From Argopecten irradians (taxonomy: Eukaryota; Mollusca; Bivalvia; Pectinida; Pectinidae), in the NCBI RefSeq assembly GCF_041381155.1, contig NC_091135.1, positions 47,605,086 through 47,669,085 of the forward strand: a stretch of DNA of 64,000 nucleotides, written 5' to 3'. The notes beneath the pieces are model-generated. The model made no database searches. It had not been told where the DNA came from and saw only the letters and a program-made list of their open reading frames with translations. The position numbers and the translations under genes are program-made. Of this stretch, positions 12,890 through 23,624 are shown piece after piece. How positions within the stretch are numbered: position 1 is the first letter of the stretch; each line of letters opens with the position of its first letter.

Positions 12890-12897
12890 CCAATCAG
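12890..12897 (+). promoter_or_regulatory. CCAAT box upstream of the SAM-protease gene
   Basis: GCCAATCAG lies about 150 bp before the start codon of the plus-strand gene and matches the NF-Y consensus. Confidence 0.45.
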
Positions 12898-13032
12898 ATT
12901 CCTCCAAATTTACACATACACAACTGACGGAATGTACGTATACCTTTCACACAGGGATAATATTGAGATACCTGGATCATAACAGCTGATATGTCGGTGG
13001 ACTAGCTCGTCGATTGTAAATAAGTACACAAA

Positions 13033-13041
13033 ATGGCGTAG
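13033..13041 (+). promoter_or_regulatory. Two-codon upstream ORF (ATG GCG TAG)
   Basis: AAATGGCGTAG precedes the main ATG at 13044 by two bases, giving a minimal upstream ORF if transcription begins further upstream. It has a reasonable context (A at -3, G at +4) and could restrain initiation at the main start or shift it to the ATG at 13080. Confidence 0.35.
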
Positions 13042-13043
13042 AT

Positions 13044-13251
13044 ATGTATAATGGGAGTAAGAACGAGAACTATGTTACGATGACGGAAGGCGTGCAAACG
13101 TTTCTAGAGGATTTGGGGTTGTTGCAATATTTTGATATGTTTGTCATCAAAGGCTTCGACTGTGAGGAAGATATATGTCATATTGACAGTGCCGACCTAG
13201 ATTCAATGATGATAGCAGATCCTGATCATCGTCGACAGATCCTACATTCTG
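13044..13251 (+). CDS. SAM-protease gene exon 1 (SAM 1)
   Basis: Residues 1-69 hold the first SAM domain. The donor is G|GTGAGT, phase 1. The start is the first ATG in frame; an internal ATG at 13080 is also possible and would keep the SAM domain. Confidence 0.85.
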
Positions 13252-16200
13252 GTGAGTGTCTGAATCTTTGACAGGTGCCCCCCTACACGCCCACAAACGA
13301 GTGTAAACAAGTAGCCACGTGCTTCGAGGGGAGATAACCCGAGGTGCAATACTGCCAAAAGTTATTGATTAAAATCTCGTTTCGAAATCAATAAGCAAAT
13401 GTCGCGTGTATTCACCCATCGGCGACAATTGGTTTAATAATAACCTTTCAACATAACTGCATCGAATACCAATAATTTATACAGAAAGGACCAAACCGTA
13501 TTATTATATTTATGCACTATATAGTTTCCAAAAAAAATCCTAAATTCACGTAACTAATTTTAAAAATATTGTCTCTATGGTAATATATGACGCGTGTCGT
13601 ATTTCATGCGATTAGACAATCTATATCTCATTAGTTACACAAAGGCTTTTTGTAAGTAATAAAATTTGACATAATTATATCTTCAAATATGTTCATATTT
13701 TGCTAATTTGGTTACAGTCAAGATATTTATATATTAACATATCTCTTTTCTTCTTGATAAACAAAAAAAAAAAAACAAAAAAAAACAACACACACACACA
13801 CAATAATTAATTCCACACAATATTGACCATTTTTTATCTCAATTTATAGCTCGACGATTCAAACCCAGTCCAGAATACAGGCTGTTAGAATGGTTGAGAA
13901 TCAATGGTCTCGATTATTATTACCCGAACTTTGTCAACAGCGAATCTGCAAACGATCTGGACCAGATAAAAATGTTGAATTTACCGGACCCTGACATTTT
14001 CGACGAGTTAGAAATAACGCTCCCCGGACACAAACGGCGATTCGAACGAGCAGGTATGTATCAAACGTTTAAGATTATTTAAAATGTTTTTAAAAGGATG
14101 TGCTGTTTTATTACCAGCAGATACATGACATTGAAATTTGAAGGCAAAACATATTGTACATTTATGTGAAACAACTTCTTACTCACTCCTCTATGGTTTA
14201 CATAAAATTTGAAAATATACATAGGACACATTGTGATGTAAAGACAAAACTCATGTTTAATTAAATTATCTATAAACGGAAGTGCGGCAGAACTCTGTTG
14301 GTGATAACCACAGTGAAACAAAGAAGGAATTAAGTATAGGAATATATATCGTGATACTTAAAATTAATGAACTTACGTCTCTTCATTTTCCTCCACCCTA
14401 CAAAATAATAAAACTACATATGTATAATATCTATCATGTAAATCACTACTTTATACCAGCACCGCATACAAGTAGGCCTTGAGTACACGATTTATATCAT
14501 TATATTCTCATTCTCTCCGAGTAAGACATGTTATCAGTTATCTTCCCTAACGTAGGTCGAAAACGAATATAAACTAATTCAACCATGTACATAAGCTTTA
14601 CAGAAAAACGTGTAAAAATATATATAAAAAAAGATTACCGTCGTTTTTTGGCGGATCTTGTTTCTGTTAAAGACATTGTCGTCAGTTCTCTCTCGGGACT
14701 TTAACGGTAGCGATACAACAGACTCACACAATATGCTCCGTACAAGTATGTATAATTTAAATGTAAGGAAATGATCTCCGGAAATATCGCACGACTTAAT
14801 GTGTATATCTCGTGGGACAGGCGAATGGCTAAGTTGAGACATGCATTCCCCAGTCTATTGTACACATTCAAAAAGGACTTGGTGATTTTTTTATTCAGTG
14901 ATCACTACATGTAGCGAACACAAAGGTCTGAAAACAGTATTAAATACGTGTTTTTACTTGTATGACTAAATTACAGTATCGATCTACTTCTTAAGGGTAT
15001 TTAAACAGATTTCACAATGCTAGTGGACCGGAGATGGCAAAGAATTGACGAACTTCTTTTTTATAATTCAAAGTAATATTTTATCGAAATTAGAGATCGA
15101 CCAAATTCTTTACAGGCTGACTGTAGACGAAATCAACCCATGAATTTGACTATCTTTAGAATTTCAAGCATTTTATCAAAATACTAATTTTATCTTTATT
15201 GCATCAAATTAAACTGTTTTAATGATTATACTTTGTATTCTAATGAACAGCCATCCTCAGTAGCCTGCTATTTCGTCCCAACTCTATGTCAGGTTGTTGC
15301 TCCATTTATTTGCTATAAAACGGATCCCCCGGAGGAGACAATCCCTACATCATGAACACACGTCGCTCGTGCGCTCAATCGATTTACACCTGCTAACTAC
15401 CAGCTCGGCATCACCGATATCGAAACCGTTACACCGTTACTCAGGTGATCATGATGGATAATTGATGTTGCTATGGCGAAACTCCCCCTCCCGTATCCGC
15501 CGAACGCTATCGGATCAATCGTTAGTCCCCATGCATTATGCAGGTAGATTTCGTTAGATCACTAACCTGGAATCAGCCTCCGTACCTATAACGGTATCCA
15601 GTACATAATTATCGATACGGCACCGACAGGTGTTCAGCACGTGAACCGTAATTACTCATATTTCAATATGCCACAAGAATACGCTTCAGTGGTTTTCTTA
15701 TTGTATTATTCACGGTCAAATACACGTTCACATGCATAATTGATTTTAGGGACCCCCATCTAGAGGCATGTGTATCACCGTCTGATTGAAGAAAAACCGG
15801 TTAAAGGGACAATTCAGTGAGGCTAATTCTGTTAAATAACCATGAAGCAAAATACGACATAAATGTATTGTTCTACATTCCTTATGAAAAGATAACAAGA
15901 AATATTGACAAATTGCATGGCATTGTTTAAAAGTGTTTTGATTGATACTGTTGAAGTTCAATACGATTAAGCAAGTACATCATGCACGCTGTACCCATAC
16001 CCGAGCCAAAGTCATGCTCTTTTAACAAATGCATGATAATTTACTTTTAATTTGGTATATGATACAATATGTATATCATGCCGTATATCATGTACTGTCC
16101 CAACGTAACAACGTACCCATCAAGATTTGAGGAAAACAGATTTTTTTAGGGGGGGGGGGGTCGCGAAAATTCGGACAATATAATTCTATCGATAAAAGAC

Positions 16201-18669
16201 CGACATTGATAGCGAAGGAAATGGCTTCCATGGCTTTACCTAATATTTGAGCCTCTGTCCACAAGGAAGGCCGCTTGCACTGACTTATTCTATATTATTG
16301 CAGATTTATCTCAATATCTATCCTTGTGACGTCATGTGTTTGCGAGCGTAACGTCATATTTTTTGGAGAAAACGACGTGAATAGCGCCCACAAAAAATGA
16401 CGTCACAATGGATACCTACCCACAAGGGAGCTTACTCTGTAATATGCATAGTCGGAAAAGGGTTCTAGACTAGAACTGCCCTCCTGTCAAGAAGCTGGAA
16501 GACTTGATTGATTTTCGAGGTAAACCTCATTCTAATCTAAATTGTACTCTATAGCAACATATATCTTCGATATCCCATGGGTTACTATTGCTGTCGTATA
16601 CTGTAACTCCTGGAAACGTTTTGATTTAGACCAAGGGTCGGTACATCGTGCATTTCTGATACTGCATGGATGTTTTTGGGTCACAATGCACTCTGCATTG
16701 ATTAGATAACGCATAAAAACAATCTTATACGTATATTCATTGGTGATACTCAGTCGGTTTATGAGTGACCGCATTGGTCTTGCCGCTTGGTGAAAGTGGG
16801 AATCGAAGACGCGAATAAGTTCTTCAGATTTTTCATGTCAAATTGTCGTTAAAGAAGCAAGAAATTGGTGATGTTCTTTGGTATGGAAGTCTGTTTCGAT
16901 AAAAGCCAGACGACATTGGTGCTGATACTACTATCAGGAGCCTGCCAATCGATTTATATACTCCCCCCAGCGTAACGGCATGGCACAGGAGTAAGAGTTA
17001 CAGCCATCGATTTATCATAAGAAAACTTGAATGGGATAAAATTGATTTTCATTGATATGTTTCAGTTTATTAAAGTGGAAAAGACTTTTCTAATTTCTTG
17101 AGAGTTTTTAGACTATAATCTACACTAGTCTGAATTATTTTGCCGTTGTATTGTCTTTTTATATACCGGCCTGAGTCGATCTACACGTGCGGTGCACGAG
17201 ACCAAAGGTCATCGATATTTCGAAAACCTCGTGAACGGGGCAACAAGACATGACGTTTAACATTTTTTGTCAATATCGTTATCACCGCATTTGAGAAGAA
17301 GTTTTGAAATCTTGAAAGGAGATTCTACGTTGACATGTTTTGTCGATTTCGTCTACGATTGTTTGTCATGTTGTTATTTAGCAAATATCTTTTATTCTTT
17401 TGGTGGTAACTTTGGTTTAAACATGCTCAGATTTGTGTTTTTGTCTACTACAGTAAACCGGTTGCGGAAACGAATCAAAACAACGTTAACAGACCCGTCA
17501 CCGGAAGAGCCCCTTGCACATGGACGATGGGCCAAACCTGCGGCACTGCAAGACGGAAAGTTTGATTTTCTGGTATTGGACGCTGCTGTCTATTCTACAA
17601 AGGATCGTAAAAAGTCTTTCACGCTTGGTAAGGCGATGCATTTAAGTGGACTTCTGAGAACTTTTGTAAAACGTCAACTATAAATTCAAATGCATTGTAT
17701 ATAAAGTGTTGCTAAGAGTTCTAGTTTGCCCGTAAAATGGTATATTAGACATATTGTGGGTTTGAACGGCAACCAGAAAGATTCTATTGAAAAAAAACCC
17801 ACTTAGCATGAAATTGTGTCTTTCCACAAAAAATTGTGTCTTTCCACAAACCTGTCGATTAGCTTGTGCTTTATGTCCTTTACCTCTGTCCTGTTTGATC
17901 AACTTTCTTTGATGTTTGTTTGTCCATATATACCAACATTGGTTTTGAAACAGTGCAAAAATGCTTGTATAGAAATCATTGTTCCTTTCACAGAGTTTAT
18001 GATTGATTCCGGAAGTGACGTCACGACTATACGAGAAGAAATCCTTGAGCAACTTGATCTGGAGTTGTTGGGCCGAATTCACAGTAAAGGGGTTCACGGA
18101 TCTAAAAATACAAATCTATACAAAGCTTGCCTCAGAATAGGCAACCAGGAACTGCAGATAGAGGTACGTTAGTTTTGTATGGTTTTCTTAATTTGTTTTT
18201 GTCTCCTTACCAAACTTCAGCCTAAAGTCTTGATTGATATAATCACTATTGTAATTACTTATCTTCACAGGTGATGGGAGAATCGTATGACTCTTTAGGA
18301 AGTCGAGTTGTTCGTCACTTCAGACACTTTATTGACGGTAGTCGTCATCTTTGGCTAAAGGGAGATTACTGTGATCCGGATATGGCGCCACCTAGGACCA
18401 TCACGCCCACACCATCAGAATCATCAATTACGTCTCAAAGACTTCAGACCCGATCCTCCTCCTCCTCTTCATCATACTTACAATCTACCTCGCCATCGTA
18501 CAGAAGTACATCAGATTCTCTCTCTTCATCCTCACAAAATCTGTCTCAAAGTCAAAGTCTCAACGGTTCGCAGGACATTAACGTTACAATTCAACCGGAA
18601 ACGGAAGAATATGCACATTCGCAATTGGCAGAAGAGCTAGAATTATCCCAAGACACCGATTGTGATTAG
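13044..18669 (+). CDS. Tandem SAM domain plus retropepsin-like aspartyl protease domain protein
   Basis: Five exons (13044-13251, 13850-14053, 17454-17627, 17994-18163, 18271-18669) join in frame to 384 residues, with GT-AG borders and phases 1, 1, 1, 0. SAM domain 1 is at about residues 17-70 (VQTFLEDLGLLQYFDMF ... PDHRRQILHS). SAM domain 2 is at about 78-150 (LLEWLRINGLDYYYPNF ... LPGHKRRFERAVNRL). A protease-like domain follows at about 176-280: strands FDFLVLDAAVYS and KKSFTLEFMIDSGSDVTTI with the D-S-G triad at 200-202, then the second motif SLGSRVVRHF near 260-269, equivalent to the hydrophobic-LG helix of DDI1-type retropepsins. The tail (about 290-384) is serine-rich and probably disordered. 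There is no signal peptide or membrane segment, so a cytosolic or nuclear role is likely. SAM domains suggest self-assembly or partner binding; activity and substrate are unknown. It looks like a domesticated host gene: the protease motif is shared by two spliced exons, with no reverse transcriptase nearby. Confidence 0.88.
13252..13849. other. Intron 1 of the SAM-protease gene
   Basis: 0.6 kb; near its 3' end (about 13763-13802) it has an A-rich tract followed by (CA)n. Nothing else recognised. Confidence 0.6.
13850..14053 (+). CDS. SAM-protease gene exon 2 (SAM 2)
   Basis: 204 nt; acceptor AATTTATAG, donor GCAG|GTATGT, phase 1 to 1. It encodes ARRFKPSPEYRLLEWLRING through HKRRFERA. Confidence 0.88.
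15801..16035. mobile_element. TTAA-flanked MITE, partial copy B
   Basis: It begins TTAAAGGGACAATTCAGTG and tracks copy A (7341) through TATTGTTCTACATTCCTTAT and the GCTGTACCC-TACCCGAG segment, then similarity stops. The right half is missing. Confidence 0.75.
16317..16415. repeat. Short palindromic element with CRE-like arms
   Basis: Arms TATCCTTGTGACGTCAT and ATGACGTCACAATGGATA are inverted repeats about 100 bp end to end. TGACGTCA is also a CREB/ATF site, so either a small MITE or a regulatory pair is possible. Confidence 0.5.
17454..17627 (+). CDS. SAM-protease gene exon 3 (linker and start of protease fold)
   Basis: 174 nt; acceptor TCTACTACAG, donor CTTG|GTAAGG. The open frame upstream of 17454 is intron sequence. 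It encodes VNRLRKRIKTTL through DFLVLDAAVYSTKDRKKSFT, the first beta strands before the DSG loop. Confidence 0.82.
17994..18163 (+). CDS. SAM-protease gene exon 4 (DSG active-site motif)
   Basis: 170 nt; acceptor CTTTCACAG, donor GAG|GTACGT. Of several nearby AG choices only this one keeps the frame and yields TLEFMIDSGSDVTTIREEIL. It continues with GVHGSKNTNLYKACLRIG, the flap-side strands of the fold. Confidence 0.86.
18271..18669 (+). CDS. SAM-protease gene exon 5 (end of protease fold, Ser-rich tail)
   Basis: The acceptor is ATCTTCACAG. It encodes VMGESYDSLGSRVVRHF, then a low-complexity tail with a run of seven serines and acidic C-terminus ELSQDTDCD, ending at TAG 18667-18669. Confidence 0.86.
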   Translation: MMGESYDSLGSRVVRHFRHFIDGSRHLWLKGDYCDPDMAPPRTITPTPSESSITSQRLQTRSSSSSSSYLQSTSPSYRSTSDSLSSSSQNLSQSQSLNGSQDINVTIQPETEEYAHSQLAEELELSQDTDCD

Positions 18670-18873
18670 TTTATGTATTATATAGTTAGCGATGTATGAA
18701 AGGTTATTTTATATATCGTATCCATTTTACTGAGCCGTAATCGAACAACGTTTTACAATGTATCATTCCAAATATCGAGCCAGTGTATTGAAATCCGTCC
18801 ATTACAAGGCAAACTGGCCAGATTGACTGTGATTACTTGATAATGTCGCCCTATTGCTTGTTAGTAGCAAATT

Positions 18874-18879
18874 AATAAA
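18874..18879 (+). terminator. Candidate polyadenylation signal of the SAM-protease gene
   Basis: AATAAA followed by an A-rich tract lies about 205 bp after the stop codon. Confidence 0.4.
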
Positions 18880-19225
18880 AAAAAACACCCCCCTGACGCA
18901 ATGTTTGGTGGCGTTACCTACCATGGATCGATCATTCTGAATTTTAAGAGGTAGTCCCCTTCGTGTCACACCGTCAGTACTTGATCATGATTTATCAAGG
19001 GGGGGTCGGTATATACGTTTCTGTTATAATGAACTTTTAACAATTCCAGCTTATTTTTCTATGCATGTTTACAAGTCCCTGTTATTGTAAGGGTTTTATA
19101 CGCGTCAAAAATCTAATGTTATAATTATAACTACAGTTTTTCAATGAATTAGATAACGTATTTTTTCTGATAAAAAGATATATTTTGTCAATGTTTCTGA
19201 AGCCATTGTTAGGAAAGGCCAAGAC

Positions 19226-19390
19226 CACAGGTAACTGAGAATTAGTTACAGATTATATAATCATGGACCCACAAGAGTGCCCTAAGACCATTTTTAGACG
19301 TTTAAGAGGTCTAGATTAAAAAACGATAAAAATTATACTCTACCTGGTACTATAATTATATAATCTGTAACTAATTCTCAGATCCCTGTG
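19226..19390. mobile_element. Short hAT-type MITE, 165 bp, with 8 bp target duplication
   Basis: Terminal inverted repeats of about 35 bp (CACAGG...CTGAGAATTAGTTACAG and complement) are flanked by a perfect 8 bp direct repeat GCCAAGAC at 19218-19225 and 19391-19398. An 8 bp duplication is the hallmark of the hAT superfamily. A diverged relative lies at 24421-24610. Confidence 0.8.
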
Positions 19391-19977
19391 GCCAAGACTT
19401 ACCAAAGTCCCAATGACACATTGGATGCATCAGGATGTTGTTTTGCCTTTTCTTCGATTACATGTAAAACATTTTATTATGTATATTATATAGACGTTGT
19501 GTATATCTATATATATTTATAATATGTTGTGAGCAATTTTAGATATTTATTGAATGTTTATGATATGAATGGAAGTGCAAGTGTGTATATATATGTTGTC
19601 AGTGGAACGTATATTTAGAGTCAGAGTAAGTGGTAGTAAGGTGGTTCAATGCAAAGTCTATGTCTATTTGGACATACTATAAACTGACATCAGAGAGAGT
19701 TTGAATGAATAAACTTCTATTCCAACAGGTTTAAATTATTATAGGTTTTTTTGTACTTCCCATAAAACAAAGGCAAACTCAGATATATAGACTTGGTATT
19801 ATCCAAATATTCCAAAACTCATCCTGGATATTCCAGAGGTTCACTCTCATTATATCCTTTCCTGTGATATGTTATAGCAAAACCAAAGGCATTGTGTGCT
19901 ACAACAGATGATGCAACAAGTGGTTTGGCCCTTTGATGTACAAAGGAATTGAATAAAGGTAATTTGTATGCATGGCT

Positions 19978-20638
19978 TTAAAGGGACACTTCAGTCTAAG
20001 AGAACATTAAAACTTGTACATATATCGGGAAAAACCAGTTCTAATGGAAATTAGATCAGTCGGTTTTACTGTGATATGCCTGAAAAGCCCATGGTGGTGA
20101 CATGCGTGTGAAATGTTCAGACTCGCTCGCTTCCGCCATTACAAACTGTGGTCGAACTTCTTGTATGCCGAACCTTGTCCCTTGCTCGTAGAGTAATGCA
20201 ACTTTTGCCTAGAACTGCTCAAATCGCTCTGACAGTAGTGTGTTTACCTTATTTGGTGAATCGTCTTGCCTAAAATCATTTCATCACCTTCTCAGTGGTT
20301 ATGTAGTTCATTTGTTTAACGTGCGTGACTTTAGCTCGGCAGTGGCGTAGCGCCCGTGCATGCTTGCACTTTAGCTCGACAGTGGCGTAGCGCCCGTACG
20401 CGTGCATGCTTGCACTTTAGCTAGTCGGGTATGACTACAACGTCCATATTGTACCTACTTAATCGTATTGATAAACGATTTGATATTTCAACGATATTAA
20501 TTAAAATACTTACAATGTTGTGGAATTTGTCAATGTTTTACGTTATATGTTTCATAAGAAATTTAGAACAATACATCTATGCTATATTTTGCTACTTGAC
20601 TATGTAAAAGAATCACCCTGAGTGAATTGTCTCTTTAA
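19978..20638. mobile_element. TTAA-flanked MITE, inverted copy C with internal duplication
   Basis: It runs from TTAAAGGGACACTTCAGTC to GAATTGTCTCTTTAA and is the reverse-oriented relative of copies A and B. An internal segment (CTTTAGCTCGGCAGTGGCG and following, about 20329-20420) is tandemly duplicated, which makes this copy about 110 bp longer. Confidence 0.78.
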
Positions 20639-20699
20639 AGTTCCGTGTTAACGTTGCTCTCTGTTAATCTTCCGAAAGCAAGTCTGTAGAAGGCCTGAT

Positions 20700-21092
20700 T
20701 GCAATCAATCTGATTAAAATACAGATCCTAATAACCACTCCGTTAAATAGAGGATCTGACAATATCCCATAAGGGTTCATGTTCGGATGACCTTTATATT
20801 TTCTACTCCTTGATACATCGATTGGAAACGATATTTTGTCCCAGTATACATATACAATTAGCTTTGTTGTACTCTTTGGGCGAGATGACTACGTAAATCA
20901 AAACGATTATGACAGTTTTTTTTTTAAAACTATTTCGTCCCCTGAAATTCACTGTCAAAATTTTGCAAGTAGCAATTTGATTGGCCATTTCCAAAGGTCA
21001 CCTGGACATGACTCCTAATGGGATTTCCTCAGATCCTCTTACCAAACGTAGTGATAATGGGGATCTGTATTTTAATCAGATTGGATTGTCAT
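20700..21092. repeat. Inverted repeat pair around about 0.33 kb
   Basis: CAATCAATCTGATTAAAATA near 20703 is complementary to TATTTTAATCAGATTGGATTG near 21070. It probably marks the ends of a foldback transposon; the tandem array at 21130 follows directly. Confidence 0.6.
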
Positions 21093-21129
21093 TGGTCAGT
21101 TTTTTACCCCAACGTCATCAGATGGTGGG

Positions 21130-21750
21130 CTATTCAAATCGCTTTTCGTCTGTGGTCCGCCGTCCGTCCGTAAACAATGCTTGTTATCGCTATTTTTCAG
21201 AAAGTACTGAAGGGATCTGTCTCAAATTTCATCTGTAGGTTCCCTTGGGCCCTAAGATTGTATCATGCTGATTTTCAGACTGAACGAGAAAACAAGATGG
21301 CCACCAGGCAGCCATCTTGGATTTTGGCAGTTGATGTTTGTTACCGCTATTTCTCAGAAAGTACTGAAGGGATCTGTCTCAAATTTCAAATGTTGGTTTT
21401 CCTAGGGCTCAAGGGGTGTCATGTTGATTTTGGGACAGATGGGTAGGCAGCCATCTTGGATTTTGATAGTTGAGGTTTGTTACCGCTATTTCTCAGAAAG
21501 TACTCTTGGGATCATTCTCAAATTTCATATATATATTTTGGGACCGATCGGTAAACAAGATGGCCGCCAAGCAACCATCTTGGGTTTTGAAAGTTAAAGT
21601 TTGTTACCGCTATTTCTCAGAAAGAACTGAAGGAATCGTTCTCAAATTTCCATGTAGGTTCTTCTATGGCCCTAGTTCTGCCTATTTTGAGACCGATCAG
21701 TCAACAAGATGGCCGACCACTATCTTGGATTTTGATAGTTTAAAGATTGA
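21130..21750. repeat. Tandem array of about 140 bp units, four copies
   Basis: Each unit starts TTGTTACCGCTATTTCTCAG, continues AAATTTCA, and ends near AAGATGG and ATCTTGGATTTTGA. Units are clearly diverged from each other, so the array is not recent. Short open frames across it merely reflect the repeat. Confidence 0.8.
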
Positions 21751-22585
21751 ATAGCAGAGAAAAGAGGTTTAAGTTTGAAAAGCAGAGAAAAGATCCCTCT
21801 TTCATTTGTCAGACATAAATCAATTTTTGGCGCCAAGATATATGATAAGATTTCTATGTCATTTTCCAGGGGTGAATAAAACCAATCTAATTATTAGACT
21901 TGTATTTTTGATGCTGTGAAACAGCATTCTTAGGTACGCTCGGAGAGCGTGTGCACATCAAAACGATGAAACCACTCCGCGATGAAAATTAAAAGTTGTT
22001 TTGTTCATTTTACGTAATACTTGATGGAATGAAAAAATAAAACCCCAATATTCAAAACCACAGACATAGAATTTGTACATACGTATACACCATGGATGGA
22101 GTGTTTTAAGTGTTCAGTTGGGACTCTATGATATTTGTATTACTCCGAGAACACTGGTCTCCCGAAAATCACGAACAACCCCTTCTTCACTGTCTTCCTC
22201 CGCGACAGACTTTCAGTGGATTTTGGATTGTGTATGTTTATTTAAATTTTACGTAATTCATGCTAATGATTGATTATTGTAATCAAATGTTAGGAGGTAA
22301 CTGCAAAAGAAAGTTCTTATAACGCTTATAAAGTTTTTTTGTGTTGGTTGTATTGACGAACTATATCTGAGATATTATTGCGCAGTAAAAGTTAATAGTT
22401 TTGCGTACGTGCCTCCTCCCTTGATCTGTCTTTTGTTTATCGACAACTGCGGTATATTGAAAGGGAAAAAGTACCAAATCTATCAACATAAACTTACAAA
22501 ATATAATGATAATATAGATCTATTTATGTACGAGCAACTTAAAGTGACAAATGAACTTATATTGCCGTGTAATGTACGGTAGCCT

Positions 22586-22972
22586 TATGAAGACTTGCTA
22601 AAGTCCGATGTATTGCAGGAAGTTTTCTTGATGATAGCGTTCTTATGAATTCAAAAGAAATTTGACTGTTATAAGTAACCAAATAATGTACCCTTTACTT
22701 GACAAACGTATATGGCCATGTTTTATTACAAGTCAACTGTCGGCAAAGCAAAACTCACGATAAATGTTCTGCACGATAAAGAGCGCCAGTTACTGTTAGG
22801 CTTACGAAGACTTGCTAAAGTCCGATACATCACATGAAGTTTTCTTGATGTTAACGGCTAGCGTTCTTGTGAATTTAAAATAAATCCGAGTGATATACGT
22901 AATGAAATAATGTACCTTTTATTTGACAAAAGTATTTGACCATGATTTATTAGTCAAAAGTCGTCAAAGCAA
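22586..22972. repeat. Two-copy direct repeat, period about 218 bp
   Basis: GAAGACTTGCTAAAGTCCGAT occurs at about 22588 and 22806. Both copies continue through AAGTTTTCTTGATG and an AATAATGTACC segment to GGCAAAGCAA/GTCAAAGCAA. Confidence 0.7.
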
Positions 22973-23624
22973 CCCATGTTAATTTTCTAAAAAGGAAACC
23001 AAAACGTTCGGTTGTCATAAACCATTTAATGTAAGTGAATGGAATACATTTTGTATTATTGCTTTTCTTTAACTTACAATAATAAAATAGTTTCTGAATA
23101 AGAGAATTTTGTTGAGTTTTTTGTTATCTTGTCGATGGTATATATTGACATTAAGATTAGGGCAGATTGACTGTTACACTAGGTTACGGTTGGCCGTAGT
23201 GCAAGAGTAGACGCTGTGGTTTCCGATGGTGTTACGCCAGATTCCAATACCTCACTTGGTGTACGCGGTACCGCTTTTAATAAGGGGGGCCGCTATTTTA
23301 CAAAATTTTAGGAATGTTCGGTTTTGTTTTGGGATTTTTCCTTAATTTCAGATAACTTGTTATAAAAACATATGCGCCACGGAACATATGACTTATCCAT
23401 GAGCATTTTCCAGTAATTAATTCCGCGAAAGGGCCTGGTAGTTTTCACGTCAAGTCCATAAACACTTGTTGACTTGACATAAATCAGGGAATTATCGCAT
23501 TCAAAACGGAAAAATCAGCAGAATTTCAGCTGATATATTGTACTGACATATAAACGTTAATGTACTTGTTGGAATCATGTGCATCGTATATATAGTTATT
23601 CTAAAATGGCCTTCAGCGAGCCAT

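Larger units (their letters stand above)
11818..13043. other. Head-to-head intergenic region between GMDS and the SAM-protease gene
   Basis: 1.2 kb separates the start codons of two divergently transcribed genes. CCAAT boxes face outward at 11892 (minus) and 12890 (plus). No transposon terminus was recognised here, unlike the flanking introns, which suits a shared promoter region. Confidence 0.5.
14054..17453. other. Intron 2 of the SAM-protease gene
   Basis: 3.4 kb. It contains a partial TTAA MITE (15801-16035), a run of twelve G at about 16149, and a short inverted repeat around 16317-16415 with TGACGTCA at both arms. A less AT-rich block at about 15240-15640 has no ORF and no repeat signature I recognise. 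Confidence 0.55.

Noticed and set aside
16149-16160. Run of twelve G
   Set aside because: Simple homopolymer; no further G-runs nearby to support a G-quadruplex or other function.
17267-17453. Upstream part of the 138-codon plus ORF before exon 3 of the SAM-protease gene
   Set aside because: It precedes a clear acceptor (TCTACTACAG) and the spliced frame joins exactly at 17454, so this part is intron.
17816-17993. Upstream part of the ORF before the DSG exon
   Set aside because: The acceptor at 17993 restores frame and fold with exon 3; the preceding sequence reads as a pyrimidine-rich intron end.
13044-18669. Reading the DSG domain as part of an old retroelement
   Set aside because: It is split by introns, in frame with SAM domains, and no reverse transcriptase, integrase or long terminal repeats lie nearby; it behaves as a host gene.
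21177-21754. ORFs of 85-94 codons over the 140 bp tandem array
   Set aside because: The similar peptides simply reflect the DNA repeat; the frames change from unit to unit.
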